64,000 nucleotides of DNA from Myxococcales bacterium (GTDB lineage: Bacteria; Myxococcota_A; Polyangia; Palsa-1104). A model generated the notes under the pieces. The model was given only the letters and a program-made list of their open reading frames with translations, was not told the DNA's origin and did no database searches. The stretch is from positions 44,696 to 108,695 of the forward strand of contig PNAM01000078.1 in the NCBI GenBank assembly GCA_003170275.1, written 5' to 3'. Below, one piece after another: positions 43,058 to 52,031 of the stretch. How positions within the stretch are numbered: the stretch's first letter is position 1; the number at the start of each line of letters is the position of its first letter. A program made the translations under genes and the position numbers.

Positions 43058-43972
43058 TCACCGCACGACCGCGCGATCGCCGCCCTTGAGCTGCGCGGCC
43101 TTGACCGCCGCGTGCGCGTCGCGAATGAGCCGCGCGAACGAAGGCGCCTTGCCGTTGCGCGGCGTGGCGATCCCCACCGATGCGGTCACCATGAGCGTCA
43201 CGCCGGCCTGCTTGAACCGCACGCTGCGGATCTGGTCGACGATGCGCTTGCCCACCGCCTCGGCGCCGCGCGCGTCGGTGTGCGGCAAGAACACCAGGAA
43301 CCGCCCGTCGCCGTAGCGCACCGCCAGGTCCACGTCGCGCACCGCGCCGCGCAAGAGCGGCTCGCAGGCGATCACCAGATCTTGCGACATGTGCTGCAAG
43401 TTCGGCAGCGGATCGATCGACACCACGCAGATCGCGATCGGATAGCCGTGCCGCCGCGCGCGCCGGATCTCGAGCGGCAACAGCGTCTTGAACAGATCGA
43501 TGTGCAAGAGGCCCAGCTTGTCCGCGTTGCGCGACACGCCGCTTACGTCGCCGAGCGCCATCTCCGCGCGCAGCGCCCGCTCGCGCAACAGCCGCGCGTT
43601 GGCCGCCGCGAACAGCGCCTGCGTCATGAACTCGCGCTTGTACGGCCGCAAGATGAACGCGTCGGCGCCGATGTGCGCCGCCAGCGCCGCCGCGCGCGGC
43701 TGCTTGCCGGAGAACGACGCGATCAGCGGCACGCCGGTCGACTTCAGGCGCGGGTACATGTCCTGCGCCGTCGGGTGCACCGCGATCACCACCGAGGCGC
43801 CGTCGACCAGCGCGTGCGCCTCGAAGGAGTCGGACGCGCCGCGCGGCTTGAACCCGAGCGCGGCGATGACCGCCATCCCCTTGTCGCGCGACGTGCGCGC
43901 CGGGTCGACGATCAACACGGACTGCGAAACACTCGACTGCGAAACCGTCTGCGAGAAATCATCCGAAGCCAT
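43058..43972 (-). CDS. Receiver-GGDEF protein with degenerate catalytic motif
   Basis: A 304-residue protein. The first 130 residues are receiver-like (SVLIVDPARTSRDKGMAVI), with a conserved lysine region LRPYKREF. The second half has the fold of a diguanylate cyclase domain, but the catalytic GGDEF is replaced: where RYGGDEF is expected the sequence reads RYGDGRF. It should not make cyclic di-GMP and may act as a binding or sensory module. I use the ATG of MASDDFSQ, one base after the xseA stop; an upstream ATG (MTTGSPN) would overlap xseA. The neighbouring REC-PilZ protein could belong to the same signalling context (inference). Confidence 0.75.
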   Translation of the reverse strand: MASDDFSQTVSQSSVSQSVLIVDPARTSRDKGMAVIAALGFKPRGASDSFEAHALVDGASVVIAVHPTAQDMYPRLKSTGVPLIASFSGKQPRAAALAAHIGADAFILRPYKREFMTQALFAAANARLLRERALRAEMALGDVSGVSRNADKLGLLHIDLFKTLLPLEIRRARRHGYPIAICVVSIDPLPNLQHMSQDLVIACEPLLRGAVRDVDLAVRYGDGRFLVFLPHTDARGAEAVGKRIVDQIRSVRFKQAGVTLMVTASVGIATPRNGKAPSFARLIRDAHAAVKAAQLKGGDRAVVR

Positions 43973-43973
43973 G

Positions 43974-45368
43974 CTATTGGGGCTCCCCGTCGTCATTGTG
44001 TGACTGTGGGACCACCGATTGTACAACGCACTCGAGCTCGCCGCGCGCCAGCTTGACGGTCACCGGATCGCCGGCCGAAACGTCGGCCGCGAGGGTCAGC
44101 ACCTTGCCGGCGGCGTCGCGGGTCAGCGAGTAGCCGCGCTCGAGCACCTTGAGCGGCGACATGGCGTCCAGCTTGCCGGCGCTGGTGGCGAACGCGCGCC
44201 GTCGCTGATCGAGCTCCACGCGAATGCGGGTCTCGAGCCGCTTGCGCAGCGCCAGCAGCACCGCGCGATCGCGATCGAGCCGCGTCTTCGGGTGCAGCCC
44301 GGCCAGCTTGCGCCCCTCGGTGTCGAGCAGCCGGCGCCGCCTGGCGATCCCCTGCTTGAAGGCCGCGGTGGTGCGCTCCTGCGCCACATCGAGCCGCTGC
44401 CGCGCCTCGACCAGCGTGCGACGGCCGGACCGCAAGAGGCGCCCGTACGCGTCCTTGAGCCGCGCTTCGGCGTCGGCGAACAGCGGCACCACCAGCTCCG
44501 CCGCGTTCGACGGCGTCGCCGCGCGCAGGTCGGCGACGAAGTCGGCGATGGTGAAGTCCACTTCGTGCCCCACCGCGCTCACCACCGGCACGCGGCACCC
44601 GGCGATCGCGCGCGCCAGCCCCTCGTCGTTGAACGCCGCCAGATCTTCCGCCGATCCCCCACCGCGCCCGACGATGATCACGTCGATGTCCGGCTGCCGC
44701 TCGAGCAGCCGCAAGGCGGCGATGATCTCCTGCGGCGCGGACGGCCCCTGCACCTGACACGGCGCGATCAGAAAGCGCATCCGCCCGCGCTGCTGCGCGA
44801 TGCGCAGCACGTCGCGGATCGCCGCGCCCGTCGGTGACGTCGCCAGCCCGATGCGCCGCGGCCAGGCCGGCAGCCGCCGCTTGCGCGCGGGGTCGAACAG
44901 GCCCTCGGCGTGCAGTCTCTTCTTGAGCTGCTCGAACGCGATCTGCGCCGGCCCCAACCCGGCCTGCTCGAGCGCCTCGACGATCAACTGAAACTTGCCG
45001 TTCCCGGCGAAGATCGACAGCTTGCCGCGCGCGCGCACCTTGAGCCCGTCGGCGAGCTGGAAGTCGAGGCGATTGGCCTGCGCGCGGAACATCACCGACG
45101 GCAACAGCGCCTCGGCGTCCTTGAGCGCGAAGTACACGTGCCCGGCGCGTGACGGCGACAGGTTGGAGACCTCGCCCTCCACCCACACCACGCCGTAGCG
45201 CGCTTCCAACGTGCGGCCCGCCGCGCGCACCAGCTCGGTGACCTGATAGGTCTTGGCCTCGAGCTGCTCGCCGCGATCTTCGACGATCGGCGGCGGCAGC
45301 CCGTCCACTTCCTGCGGCGCTGTCGGATTGGCCCGCTTCGGCTCGCTGAAGTCGAACAGCCCCTGCAT
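43974..45368 (-). CDS. xseA: Exodeoxyribonuclease VII large subunit
   Basis: A 464-residue subunit of the ATP-independent single-strand exonuclease. The N-terminal OB fold spans residues about 35-130 (WVEGEVSNLSPSRAGHVYFAL), the catalytic domain has ATSPTGAAIRDVL, IIVGRGGGSAEDLAAFNDE and VVSAVGHEVDFTIADFVAD, and a long coiled-coil region follows (QRLDVAQERTTAAFKQG) before the end motif RGYSLTRD. The ATG of MQGLFDFSEP follows GAAGG; the longer frame would overlap leuB. The small subunit gene xseB is not next to it or in this window. Confidence 0.94.
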   Translation of the reverse strand: MQGLFDFSEPKRANPTAPQEVDGLPPPIVEDRGEQLEAKTYQVTELVRAAGRTLEARYGVVWVEGEVSNLSPSRAGHVYFALKDAEALLPSVMFRAQANRLDFQLADGLKVRARGKLSIFAGNGKFQLIVEALEQAGLGPAQIAFEQLKKRLHAEGLFDPARKRRLPAWPRRIGLATSPTGAAIRDVLRIAQQRGRMRFLIAPCQVQGPSAPQEIIAALRLLERQPDIDVIIVGRGGGSAEDLAAFNDEGLARAIAGCRVPVVSAVGHEVDFTIADFVADLRAATPSNAAELVVPLFADAEARLKDAYGRLLRSGRRTLVEARQRLDVAQERTTAAFKQGIARRRRLLDTEGRKLAGLHPKTRLDRDRAVLLALRKRLETRIRVELDQRRRAFATSAGKLDAMSPLKVLERGYSLTRDAAGKVLTLAADVSAGDPVTVKLARGELECVVQSVVPQSHNDDGEPQ

Positions 45369-45387
45369 CGTCCCGCCTTCGGGCGGC

Positions 45388-46428
45388 TTACCGCGCAACG
45401 GCATCCGCCACCCACGCGCCGCACTGGACCGTCGTGAGCGTCCCGCCCAGATCGCGCGTCACCTGCTTCTCCACGACCGCGCGCGCCACCGCCTGATCGA
45501 TGCGCGCCGCCACCGCGTGCTCACCAAGGTGCGTGCACATCATCGCCGCCGACGAGATCGCGCCCAGCGGGTTGGCCACGCCCTTGCCCGCGATGTCCGG
45601 CGCCGAGCCGTGCACCGGCTCGAACAGCGAGCAGCGACCGGGATGGATGTTCCCCGACGCCGCCAGCCCGAGCCCGCCGACGATCGCCGCCCCCAGATCG
45701 GTCAGGATGTCGCCGAACATGTTCGAGGTCACCAGCACGTCGAATCGCTCCGGCGCGCGCACCATCTCCATGGCCGCCACATCAACATAGAGGTGTGACG
45801 TTTCGACGTCCGGATACTCCTTCGCCACCTCCTTCCACGTCCGCTGCCACAGCCCGTGCGCAAAGGTCAGCGCGTTGGCCTTGTCGCTCATGCACAGCTT
45901 CTTGCGCCGGCCGCGGGCCGCCTCGAACGCCGCGCGCAAGATCCGCTCGACCCCCTTGCGCGTGTTCAGGTCCTCATTAATGGCGACCTCGTCCGGGGTG
46001 CCCTTCTTGAAGTTGCCGCCGACCCCCGCGTAGAGCCCCTCGGTGTTCTCGCGAAACACCAACAGGTCGATGTCCTTGCAGGTCTTTCCCTTGAGCGGGG
46101 TCAGCCGCTCGTCGAGCAGCCGCACCGGGCGCAGGTTGATGTACAGGTCGAGCCGAAAGCGCAGCCCGAGCAGGATGTCGCGCGCGTGCACCTGCTCCGG
46201 CACGCGCGGGTCGCCGAGCGCGCCGAACAAGATCGCGCGAAAGTTGTCGCGCAGATCTTCGAACGCGCCGTCCGGCAGCGTGGTGCCATCCTTCAGCCAA
46301 CGCTCGGCACCCCAATCGAAGGTCTTCAGCTCGATCGGCGCCCGCGCCGCCTCGAGCACGCGCACCGCCTGGGCGATCACCTCCGGCCCGATCCCATCCC
46401 CCGGCACCACCGCAACCTTGTGAGTCAT
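45388..46428 (-). CDS. leuB: Isopropylmalate / tartrate dehydrogenase family enzyme
   Basis: A 346-residue NAD-dependent decarboxylating dehydrogenase. VVPGDGIGPEVIAQAV is the N-terminus, RENTEGLYAGVGG the substrate-binding motif, DKANALTFAHGLWQ the catalytic lysine region, LVTSNMFGDILTDLGAAI the metal site and SLFEPVHGSAPDIAGKG the adenosine-binding loop. Most likely 3-isopropylmalate dehydrogenase of leucine synthesis, but the NTRKGVERI segment also occurs in tartrate and homoisocitrate enzymes and no other leu gene is here, so the symbol is tentative. ATG overlaps the upstream lipoprotein stop (ATGA). Confidence 0.85.
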   Translation of the reverse strand: MTHKVAVVPGDGIGPEVIAQAVRVLEAARAPIELKTFDWGAERWLKDGTTLPDGAFEDLRDNFRAILFGALGDPRVPEQVHARDILLGLRFRLDLYINLRPVRLLDERLTPLKGKTCKDIDLLVFRENTEGLYAGVGGNFKKGTPDEVAINEDLNTRKGVERILRAAFEAARGRRKKLCMSDKANALTFAHGLWQRTWKEVAKEYPDVETSHLYVDVAAMEMVRAPERFDVLVTSNMFGDILTDLGAAIVGGLGLAASGNIHPGRCSLFEPVHGSAPDIAGKGVANPLGAISSAAMMCTHLGEHAVAARIDQAVARAVVEKQVTRDLGGTLTTVQCGAWVADAVAR

Positions 46429-47000
46429 GGTCCCGCTTTCTGATAGAGCGCCGCGTTGTCGCGCACGGTCTTGACCGCGTGGCTCGAGCGATCGCGTTCG
46501 AGCGACCACTCCACGGCCAGCTCGGCGAAGCCCCAACTGCCGCCCGAGCTCTTGACGAAACGAAACGGCATCCCGTCGCTGCGCGCCAGCCACTCGGCGC
46601 CCTGCCCGTCGAGCTTGTGGTTGATCGGCCCGCTCACCGAGCCCAGTCGCCGGCGGTAGCCTTCGACGATCTTGCGCTCCTTGGCGACGCGCGCGAAGAA
46701 CTGCTTGGCGTCGTCGGCCGCCGCCGCGTCGAGCTTGGCCAGCGCCGGACCCGCTTCGGCCTCGGGGAACTTGGCCTGGATGATGGTGCGTTGCAGTCGC
46801 TGATCCTGGTAGGCCGAGTCGATGGAGCTCTTGGTCGCGTTGTCGAGACACTCGTAGAACCCGGCCGCGTCGCCCGCCGCGACCGCGCGCTCCAGTCGCT
46901 GGAACGCCTGCTCGGGCGTCGGCGCGCCCTTGCGGCAGCCCGCCGCCGCAGCCAAAATCGCTGCGACCGCCACTACATAGGCACGTGGGACCAGCCGCAT
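46425..47000 (-). CDS. Small lipoprotein, unknown
   Basis: A 191-residue exported protein. MRLVPRAYVVAVAAILA followed by AAAGC is a lipoprotein signal; the start chosen is the Met directly before it rather than one 13 codons upstream. Mature part is helical and charged, with a segment EQAFQRLERAVAAGDAAGFYE similar to the start of DUF4878-like or NTF2-like secreted proteins, and a C-terminal region with GGSWGFAELAVEW. Its stop overlaps the isopropylmalate dehydrogenase start. No catalytic motif was found; function not known. Confidence 0.72.
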   Translation of the reverse strand: MRLVPRAYVVAVAAILAAAAGCRKGAPTPEQAFQRLERAVAAGDAAGFYECLDNATKSSIDSAYQDQRLQRTIIQAKFPEAEAGPALAKLDAAAADDAKQFFARVAKERKIVEGYRRRLGSVSGPINHKLDGQGAEWLARSDGMPFRFVKSSGGSWGFAELAVEWSLERDRSSHAVKTVRDNAALYQKAGP

Positions 47001-47084
47001 CCGACCCTCAGCGTTAGCAAAGCGCGGGAACTTCGGCAAGTGCTCTGGTGTCCATAGCTATGCTAGATTCCAGGACCTCTCGAG

Positions 47085-48218
47085 ATGGCCAACGACCAGC
47101 CCCCAGCGCCGCCCCAAGCGCCCGAAGACGAAGACGAATTTGCGGGCGTTCCGGATCCCCCGCTGCGTCGCAACCCGATCACCGCGCTGATCGTGATCGC
47201 GCTCGCGGGTCTGGTCGTGTGGCACCTGCGCGCCGACATTCGCTACGCGTTTCGCGGGCAGCAGCCCGAGGCGCTCGGCGACGCGCGCACCCTCGCGGGC
47301 CGCGGGATCGCGCTGGAAGACAACGAATTCGTCGACTTGCGCGGGCAGCCCGACCGGCGCAACGCGCTCTTCATCGAGCCGCGCGGCGAGAAGACGCGGC
47401 AGACCTTCTTCCGTTTGCTCGGCACGCACGCGCGCCTGCTGGTGCGCGCCGCCGATACCGCCAAGCAGCCGAAGCTCGAGGATCGCTGGGTCGGCCGCCT
47501 GCGCCGTTTCGACACGCTGCCCTACGCCGCGCCGATGCGCGACTACTACGCGCACGAAGTCAGCGCGGCGCGCTTCTTCACGCCCGACATGCTGCGCGCG
47601 CTGGTGCAGAAGCCGGGCGATCCGTCGGTGCACGATCGCGCGGGCGAGCCGCTCGCGCTCGCACCCGACAGCATGATCGCCATCGACGTGCTGTACCCCG
47701 ACGAGCTGGTGGCGCTGCTGTCGCGCGAAAAGTTCGCCTCGCTGGCCGACGCCACGCACGAGATCGAGCAACTGGGCCTTCTGGGCCCCTGCCCGCAGGG
47801 CAGGGTGGGTTGCAGCGTCGTCGGCGGCGCCGAGACGCCCGAGCAGTACCGCGTGTTCGTGCGCGCGCCGGCGGCCGAGCGCAACGCGATCATCGGCAAG
47901 CTCGACGCCGCGGAGTTCGCGTTCGCAATGCACCAGGAGCAGATCTCCGCCAAGCTCGGCGAGCTCACGCTCGACGGCGACACCCTGCGCGCCGGCAAGC
48001 GCGTGCTGCCGTGGGCCGGCATCAAGGCCGCCAGCGTGGCCGAGCCGATCGTCATCGCGCCCGACGCCTACGTGCTCGCCGAGGGCGAGGCGCCCGGATC
48101 GTTCTGGTGGGCGCCAGTCGTCGCCGCGCTGCTGCTCGCGTTCGCCGCTTTCAACGTGTGGTACCTTTTCCGACGCCGTGATTCGACTCCACGACAGCCT
48201 GCAGCGAAAAAAGGTTGA
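47085..48218 (+). CDS. Two-helix membrane protein, unknown
   Basis: A 377-residue protein: a Pro/Glu-rich cytoplasmic start, a membrane helix near residues 33-48 (ALIVIALAGLVVW), a periplasmic domain of about 290 residues, a second helix near residue 350 (WWAPVVAALLLAFAAFNVWY) and a short basic tail (FRRRD). I do not recognise the central domain. Copy D of the 32-bp repeat is in frame in the middle and contributes LGPCPQGRVGC, including two of its few cysteines. The last 41 bases overlap the start of cysS. Confidence 0.65.
   Translation: MANDQPPAPPQAPEDEDEFAGVPDPPLRRNPITALIVIALAGLVVWHLRADIRYAFRGQQPEALGDARTLAGRGIALEDNEFVDLRGQPDRRNALFIEPRGEKTRQTFFRLLGTHARLLVRAADTAKQPKLEDRWVGRLRRFDTLPYAAPMRDYYAHEVSAARFFTPDMLRALVQKPGDPSVHDRAGEPLALAPDSMIAIDVLYPDELVALLSREKFASLADATHEIEQLGLLGPCPQGRVGCSVVGGAETPEQYRVFVRAPAAERNAIIGKLDAAEFAFAMHQEQISAKLGELTLDGDTLRAGKRVLPWAGIKAASVAEPIVIAPDAYVLAEGEAPGSFWWAPVVAALLLAFAAFNVWYLFRRRDSTPRQPAAKKG
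47782..47813 (+). repeat. 32-bp dispersed coding repeat, copy D
   Basis: Starts TGGGCCCCTGCCC, ends AGGGTGGGTTGC. Contains the best hairpin of the four: CCCTGCCC, loop GCA, GGGCAGGG, a perfect 8-bp stem. In frame, read LGPCPQGRVGC, the same frame as copy C 26 kb away. Confidence 0.65.
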
Positions 48219-49695
48219 GCTCGAGCCGCGCGAGGCCGGCAAGATCGGCCTCTACGCGTGCGGGCCGACCACCTACAACTTCCTCCACCTCGGCAACGCC
48301 CGGCCGCTGGTGGCGTTCGACGTGGTGGCGCGCCACCTGCGCGTGCGCGGGTTTGCCGTCACGTATGTCCGCAACATCACGGATGTCGACGACAAGATCA
48401 TCCGACGCGCCGCCGAGCTGAGCGAGCCGACCGATTCGCTGACGCGGCGGTTCACGCTCGAGTTCCAGACCGACGCGGGCCAGCTGTGCTGCCAGCCACC
48501 CGACGTGGAGCCGCGCGTCACCGAGCACATCCCCGAGATCGTGGCGCTGGTCGAGCGCCTGGTCGCCAACGGGATCGCCTATGCCTCCGAGGGCGACGTG
48601 TACTTCTCGGTGCCCAGCTTCCCCGCGTACGGCGAGCTGTCGCACCAGCCGCTCGATGACCTGAAGGCCGGCGCGCGCGTCGAGGTGGGCGAGAAGAAAC
48701 ACGACCCGCTCGACTTCGCGCTGTGGAAGGCGGCCAAGCCCGGCGAGCCCGCGTGGCCGTCGCCGTGGGGCCCGGGCCGTCCCGGCTGGCACATCGAGTG
48801 CTCGGCGATGGCCGAGAAGTACCTCGGCCGCAACTTCGATCTGCACGGCGGCGGGATCGATCTCGCCTTCCCGCACCACGAGAACGAGCGCGCGCAGTCG
48901 CAAGGCGCCAACGGCCTGCACACGTTCTCGCGCTACTGGCTGCACAACGGGTTCGTCAACTTCAACGGCGGCAAGATCGCCAAGAGCGACGCCTCGCAGA
49001 AGGCGCTCTTCGATCGCGCCTTCAAGCTGCGCCTGCTGCTCGAGCGCCACGGCGGCGAGGCGGTGCGCTCCTTCTTGCTCACCACGCACTACCGCAACCC
49101 GATCAACTTCGAGGTGGTCGCCGAGGGCGACGACGTGGCCACCGCGCCGCTGCGTTTTCCCGGCCTCGAAGAAGCGGAGCGACGGCTCGAGTACGGCTAC
49201 CTCACCCTCGAGCGGCTCAACGACGCGCTCGCGGTCGGCAAGCCCGGCGGCGCGGGCCCGGTCGCCCCGGAGGCCGAGGGCTGGCTCGACCGCTTGCAGT
49301 CGGCGCTCGACGACGACTTCAACACCGCCGAGGCGATCGCCGCGCACGGCGAAGCGCTCGCGCTCGCCAACCGCATCCTCGACAACAAGCTCGACGCGCC
49401 CAAGGACGTCAAGCGACGCACCCTCGAGCGGCTGCAGCGCGAGCTGGCCGTGGCCGCTCTCGAGCTCGGCCTGCTCGAAGCGGCGCCCGCCACCTGGCTC
49501 GCCGCGCACCGCACCCGCCGCGCGGCCGCGCGCAAGATCGATGCAGCCCACGTCGAGTCGTGCATCGCCCGCCGCGCAGAGGCGCGCAAGGCCAAGGACT
49601 TCGCGCAAGCCGACGCGATGCGCGACGAGCTCAAGGGCCTCGGCATCGAGATCATGGACACGCCGCGCGGCACCACCTGGCGCGTCGCCGACTAG
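48178..49695 (+). CDS. cysS: Cysteinyl-tRNA synthetase
   Basis: A 505-residue class I synthetase. YACGPTTYNFLHLGNARP contains the first zinc ligand and the HIGH box (read HLGN), PGWHIECSAMAEKYLG and HGGGIDLAFPHHENE give the other zinc ligands, and GGKIAKSDAS is the KMSKS box, here KIAKS with Ala in place of Ser or Met. The end segment ARKAKDFAQADAMRDELKGLGIEIMDTPRGTTWR is the standard anticodon-binding tail, abbreviated. The GTG start lies inside the end of the preceding gene (41-base overlap). Secure. Confidence 0.94.
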   Translation: MIRLHDSLQRKKVELEPREAGKIGLYACGPTTYNFLHLGNARPLVAFDVVARHLRVRGFAVTYVRNITDVDDKIIRRAAELSEPTDSLTRRFTLEFQTDAGQLCCQPPDVEPRVTEHIPEIVALVERLVANGIAYASEGDVYFSVPSFPAYGELSHQPLDDLKAGARVEVGEKKHDPLDFALWKAAKPGEPAWPSPWGPGRPGWHIECSAMAEKYLGRNFDLHGGGIDLAFPHHENERAQSQGANGLHTFSRYWLHNGFVNFNGGKIAKSDASQKALFDRAFKLRLLLERHGGEAVRSFLLTTHYRNPINFEVVAEGDDVATAPLRFPGLEEAERRLEYGYLTLERLNDALAVGKPGGAGPVAPEAEGWLDRLQSALDDDFNTAEAIAAHGEALALANRILDNKLDAPKDVKRRTLERLQRELAVAALELGLLEAAPATWLAAHRTRRAAARKIDAAHVESCIARRAEARKAKDFAQADAMRDELKGLGIEIMDTPRGTTWRVAD

Positions 49696-49708
49696 CCTTA
49701 CGGTCGCG

Positions 49709-50209
49709 TCAGTTCACCTGGCTGCGGTCGGCGTGCGCCAGATCGTCGTGCTGCTTGATCACCAGCAGCGTCTTGTTGGCGAACGCCTTTACCGCCGGGT
49801 CGCTCCCTTCGGCGCTCTCCCTGCCGAACTCGATCACGGCCTTGTCGTGGTCCCGGCACATCGCCTCGAGGTACGCCTTGTCGAACGTCTCGCCGCTCAG
49901 CCGCTCGAGGCGACCGTAGGTCTCCATCGCCTCCGTGGTCGGCTCGCTCGGCAGCGCCACACCTTCGCGCGTCGCCAACGCCTGGAGCTCGCTGCCCGCC
50001 TGCGTGTGATCATCGATCATCTTCTTGGCGAACGCCTTCACCTCCGGCTTGGACGCGCGATCCATGGCGAGCTGCGCCAGCTTGACCTCCGCCATCCCGT
50101 CGGAAGCGGCCTTGATCATGAACGCGCGATCTCTGGGAAGCGGCAGCCCCTCGAGCGGGCGGGCGAACGCCGGGGCGGCGAGCAAGACAACGATCAATAG
50201 GTGACGCAT
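49709..50209 (-). CDS. DUF4142 periplasmic protein
   Basis: A 166-residue secreted protein of the DUF4142 family. A signal peptide (HLLIVVLLAAPAFA) precedes a four-helix, ferritin-like bundle with the typical segments AASDGMAEVKLAQLA, KAFAKKMIDDH and EAMCRDHDKAVIEF. Members are periplasmic or outer-membrane proteins often tied to stress or envelope upkeep; no enzymatic activity is established. Located between convergent cysS and the acyl-CoA ligase gene on the same strand, with 47 bases in between. Confidence 0.85.
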   Translation of the reverse strand: MRHLLIVVLLAAPAFARPLEGLPLPRDRAFMIKAASDGMAEVKLAQLAMDRASKPEVKAFAKKMIDDHTQAGSELQALATREGVALPSEPTTEAMETYGRLERLSGETFDKAYLEAMCRDHDKAVIEFGRESAEGSDPAVKAFANKTLLVIKQHDDLAHADRSQVN

Positions 50210-50256
50210 GCATCCCTCCGGTTTTCACCGAAAGAGATGCACCGTGCGTTCCAATG

Positions 50257-52005
50257 TCAGTCCCGGTACAGACTCTCGATCTCCTGCGCGTAGCGTTGGC
50301 TCACCACTTTGCGCTTGAGCTTCATGGTCGGCGTGAGCTCGCCCGACTCGATGCTGAACTCGTTGGGCAGCACCTTGATGCGCTTGATGGTCTCGTACGG
50401 CGCCAGGCCGCTGTTCATCTGCTTCACCGCCGCCTCGAGCCGCTGCACCGTCGTCAGGTCCGCCGCCAGCTCCGCCGACGATCGTCCGAGCGCGGCGCAC
50501 GCCTCCGGATCGAGCGTGAGCAGCGCCACCGCGAACTTCTTGCCCTCGCCCATCACCACCGCCTGCCCGACGCCCGGGATCCCCTTGAGCAGCGCTTCGA
50601 GCGGCTGCGGCGCGATGTACTTTCCGCCCGCGGTCTTGAACAAGTCTTTCTTGCGGTCGGTGATACGCAAATAACCGTCGGCGTCGAACTCACCCACGTC
50701 TCCGGAATGCAGCCATCCCTCGGCATCGATGGTCTCGCTTGTCGCCGTCTCATCCTTGAGGTAGCCCGCGAACACCAGCGGCCCGCGCATGAGGATCTCG
50801 CCGTCCTCGGCGATCTTCATCTCGGTGCCCGGCACCAGCTTGCCCACCGAGCCGGTGCGGAACGCGCCCGGGGTCGAGATGGTCGACGCGCCGGTCACCT
50901 CGCTCATGCCGTAGACCTCGTAGAGGGGCAGGTCGAGCGACAGGAAAAACTCGAGCGTGCTCTTGGAGATCGGCGCCGCGCCGGTGGCCGCGAACGTCAA
51001 CCGGTCGAAGCCGAGCCGCTCGCGCACCTTGGAGAACACCAATTTGTGCGCCAGGCCATAGAACATCGGCACCGGCTTGCCCTGCTGCCGCGCCGCGCCC
51101 GCCCGCAGCCCGATGCCGCGCGCCCACGCCGCGATCTTGCGCTTCAGCCACGAGTTCTTCTTGCCAGCCTCGACCATCTTGGCCTGCATCTTTTCCCACA
51201 CGCGCGGCACGCCGAAGAACAGGGTCGGCCGCACCTCGCGCAGGTAGTCGCCGAGCTGCTCGAGGGTCTCGCAGAACGATACGGTGGTCCCGATCACCAC
51301 CGCGCTGTGGATGGTCAAGATCTGCTCGGCGATGTGGCTGAGCGGCAGGTACGACAACAGGCAGTCCTGATCGGTGGCACGAATGGTCGACTCGTTGGTG
51401 CTCGCCGCGAAGATCAGGTTGCCGTGCGTGATCATCACCGCCTTGGGCGTGCCGGTGGTGCCCGAGGTGTAGATGAGCGAGCCCACGGTGTTGGGGGTGA
51501 TCGCGGCCAGCCGCTCGTCGAGCTGCGCGTCGGGCACGCCGTCGCCGAGCGCGAGGAATTGACTCCAGCTCAGCTCGTCTGGATTGCGCGGCTCGCCGTT
51601 CATCAGCACGTAGTGCTTGAGGTTCGGCAGCTGCGCCTGGTGCGCGCGAAACTTGGCGAGCTGCTTGTCATCGTGCACCACCGCGACCGGCGCCTCGGCA
51701 TGCGCCGCGATGTACGCCGCCTGCTCGGGCGTCGACGTGAGGTAGATGCCCGCCGGTGCCGCGCCCGCTGCCATCGCTCCCAGATTGGCGATCACCCATT
51801 CTGGGCGATTCGGTCCCAGGATGGCGATGCGCCCCCCGGCCGTGACGCCGAGCTTGATGAGCGCGCGTCCGGCCCGCCGCACGTCGCGGGCGTACTCGCT
51901 CCATTTGAGCTCGCGCCAGGTGCCGTCCACCTTGTGCCGGAGGGCGGCGCGATCGTTGTACTTCTTGGCGTTTTCGAAGAAGACGTCGAGGGGAGACCGG
52001 CGCAT
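50257..52005 (-). CDS. AMP-forming long-chain acyl-CoA ligase
   Basis: A 582-residue ANL-superfamily enzyme that activates fatty acids to acyl-CoA. YTSGTTGTPKAVMITHGN is the P-loop-like AMP motif (A3) near residue 176, VYGMSEVTG is motif A5, HSGDVGEFDADGYLRITDR motif A7/A8 and GGKYIAPQPLE contains the hinge before the C-terminal lid. The length is typical of long-chain ligases (FadD15/FACL type in myxobacteria). Single gene between DUF4142 and the copper-monooxygenase-like lipoprotein; all three are on the same strand. Confidence 0.93.
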   Translation of the reverse strand: MRRSPLDVFFENAKKYNDRAALRHKVDGTWRELKWSEYARDVRRAGRALIKLGVTAGGRIAILGPNRPEWVIANLGAMAAGAAPAGIYLTSTPEQAAYIAAHAEAPVAVVHDDKQLAKFRAHQAQLPNLKHYVLMNGEPRNPDELSWSQFLALGDGVPDAQLDERLAAITPNTVGSLIYTSGTTGTPKAVMITHGNLIFAASTNESTIRATDQDCLLSYLPLSHIAEQILTIHSAVVIGTTVSFCETLEQLGDYLREVRPTLFFGVPRVWEKMQAKMVEAGKKNSWLKRKIAAWARGIGLRAGAARQQGKPVPMFYGLAHKLVFSKVRERLGFDRLTFAATGAAPISKSTLEFFLSLDLPLYEVYGMSEVTGASTISTPGAFRTGSVGKLVPGTEMKIAEDGEILMRGPLVFAGYLKDETATSETIDAEGWLHSGDVGEFDADGYLRITDRKKDLFKTAGGKYIAPQPLEALLKGIPGVGQAVVMGEGKKFAVALLTLDPEACAALGRSSAELAADLTTVQRLEAAVKQMNSGLAPYETIKRIKVLPNEFSIESGELTPTMKLKRKVVSQRYAQEIESLYRD

Positions 52006-52031
52006 GACGCCGATCGTACTAGAAAGTCAGC

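Noticed and set aside
45371..45387. CCGCC-CGAA-GGCGG hairpin between leuB and xseA
   Set aside because: No T-run follows, and the genes are tightly packed in one direction, so it is unlikely to be a terminator.
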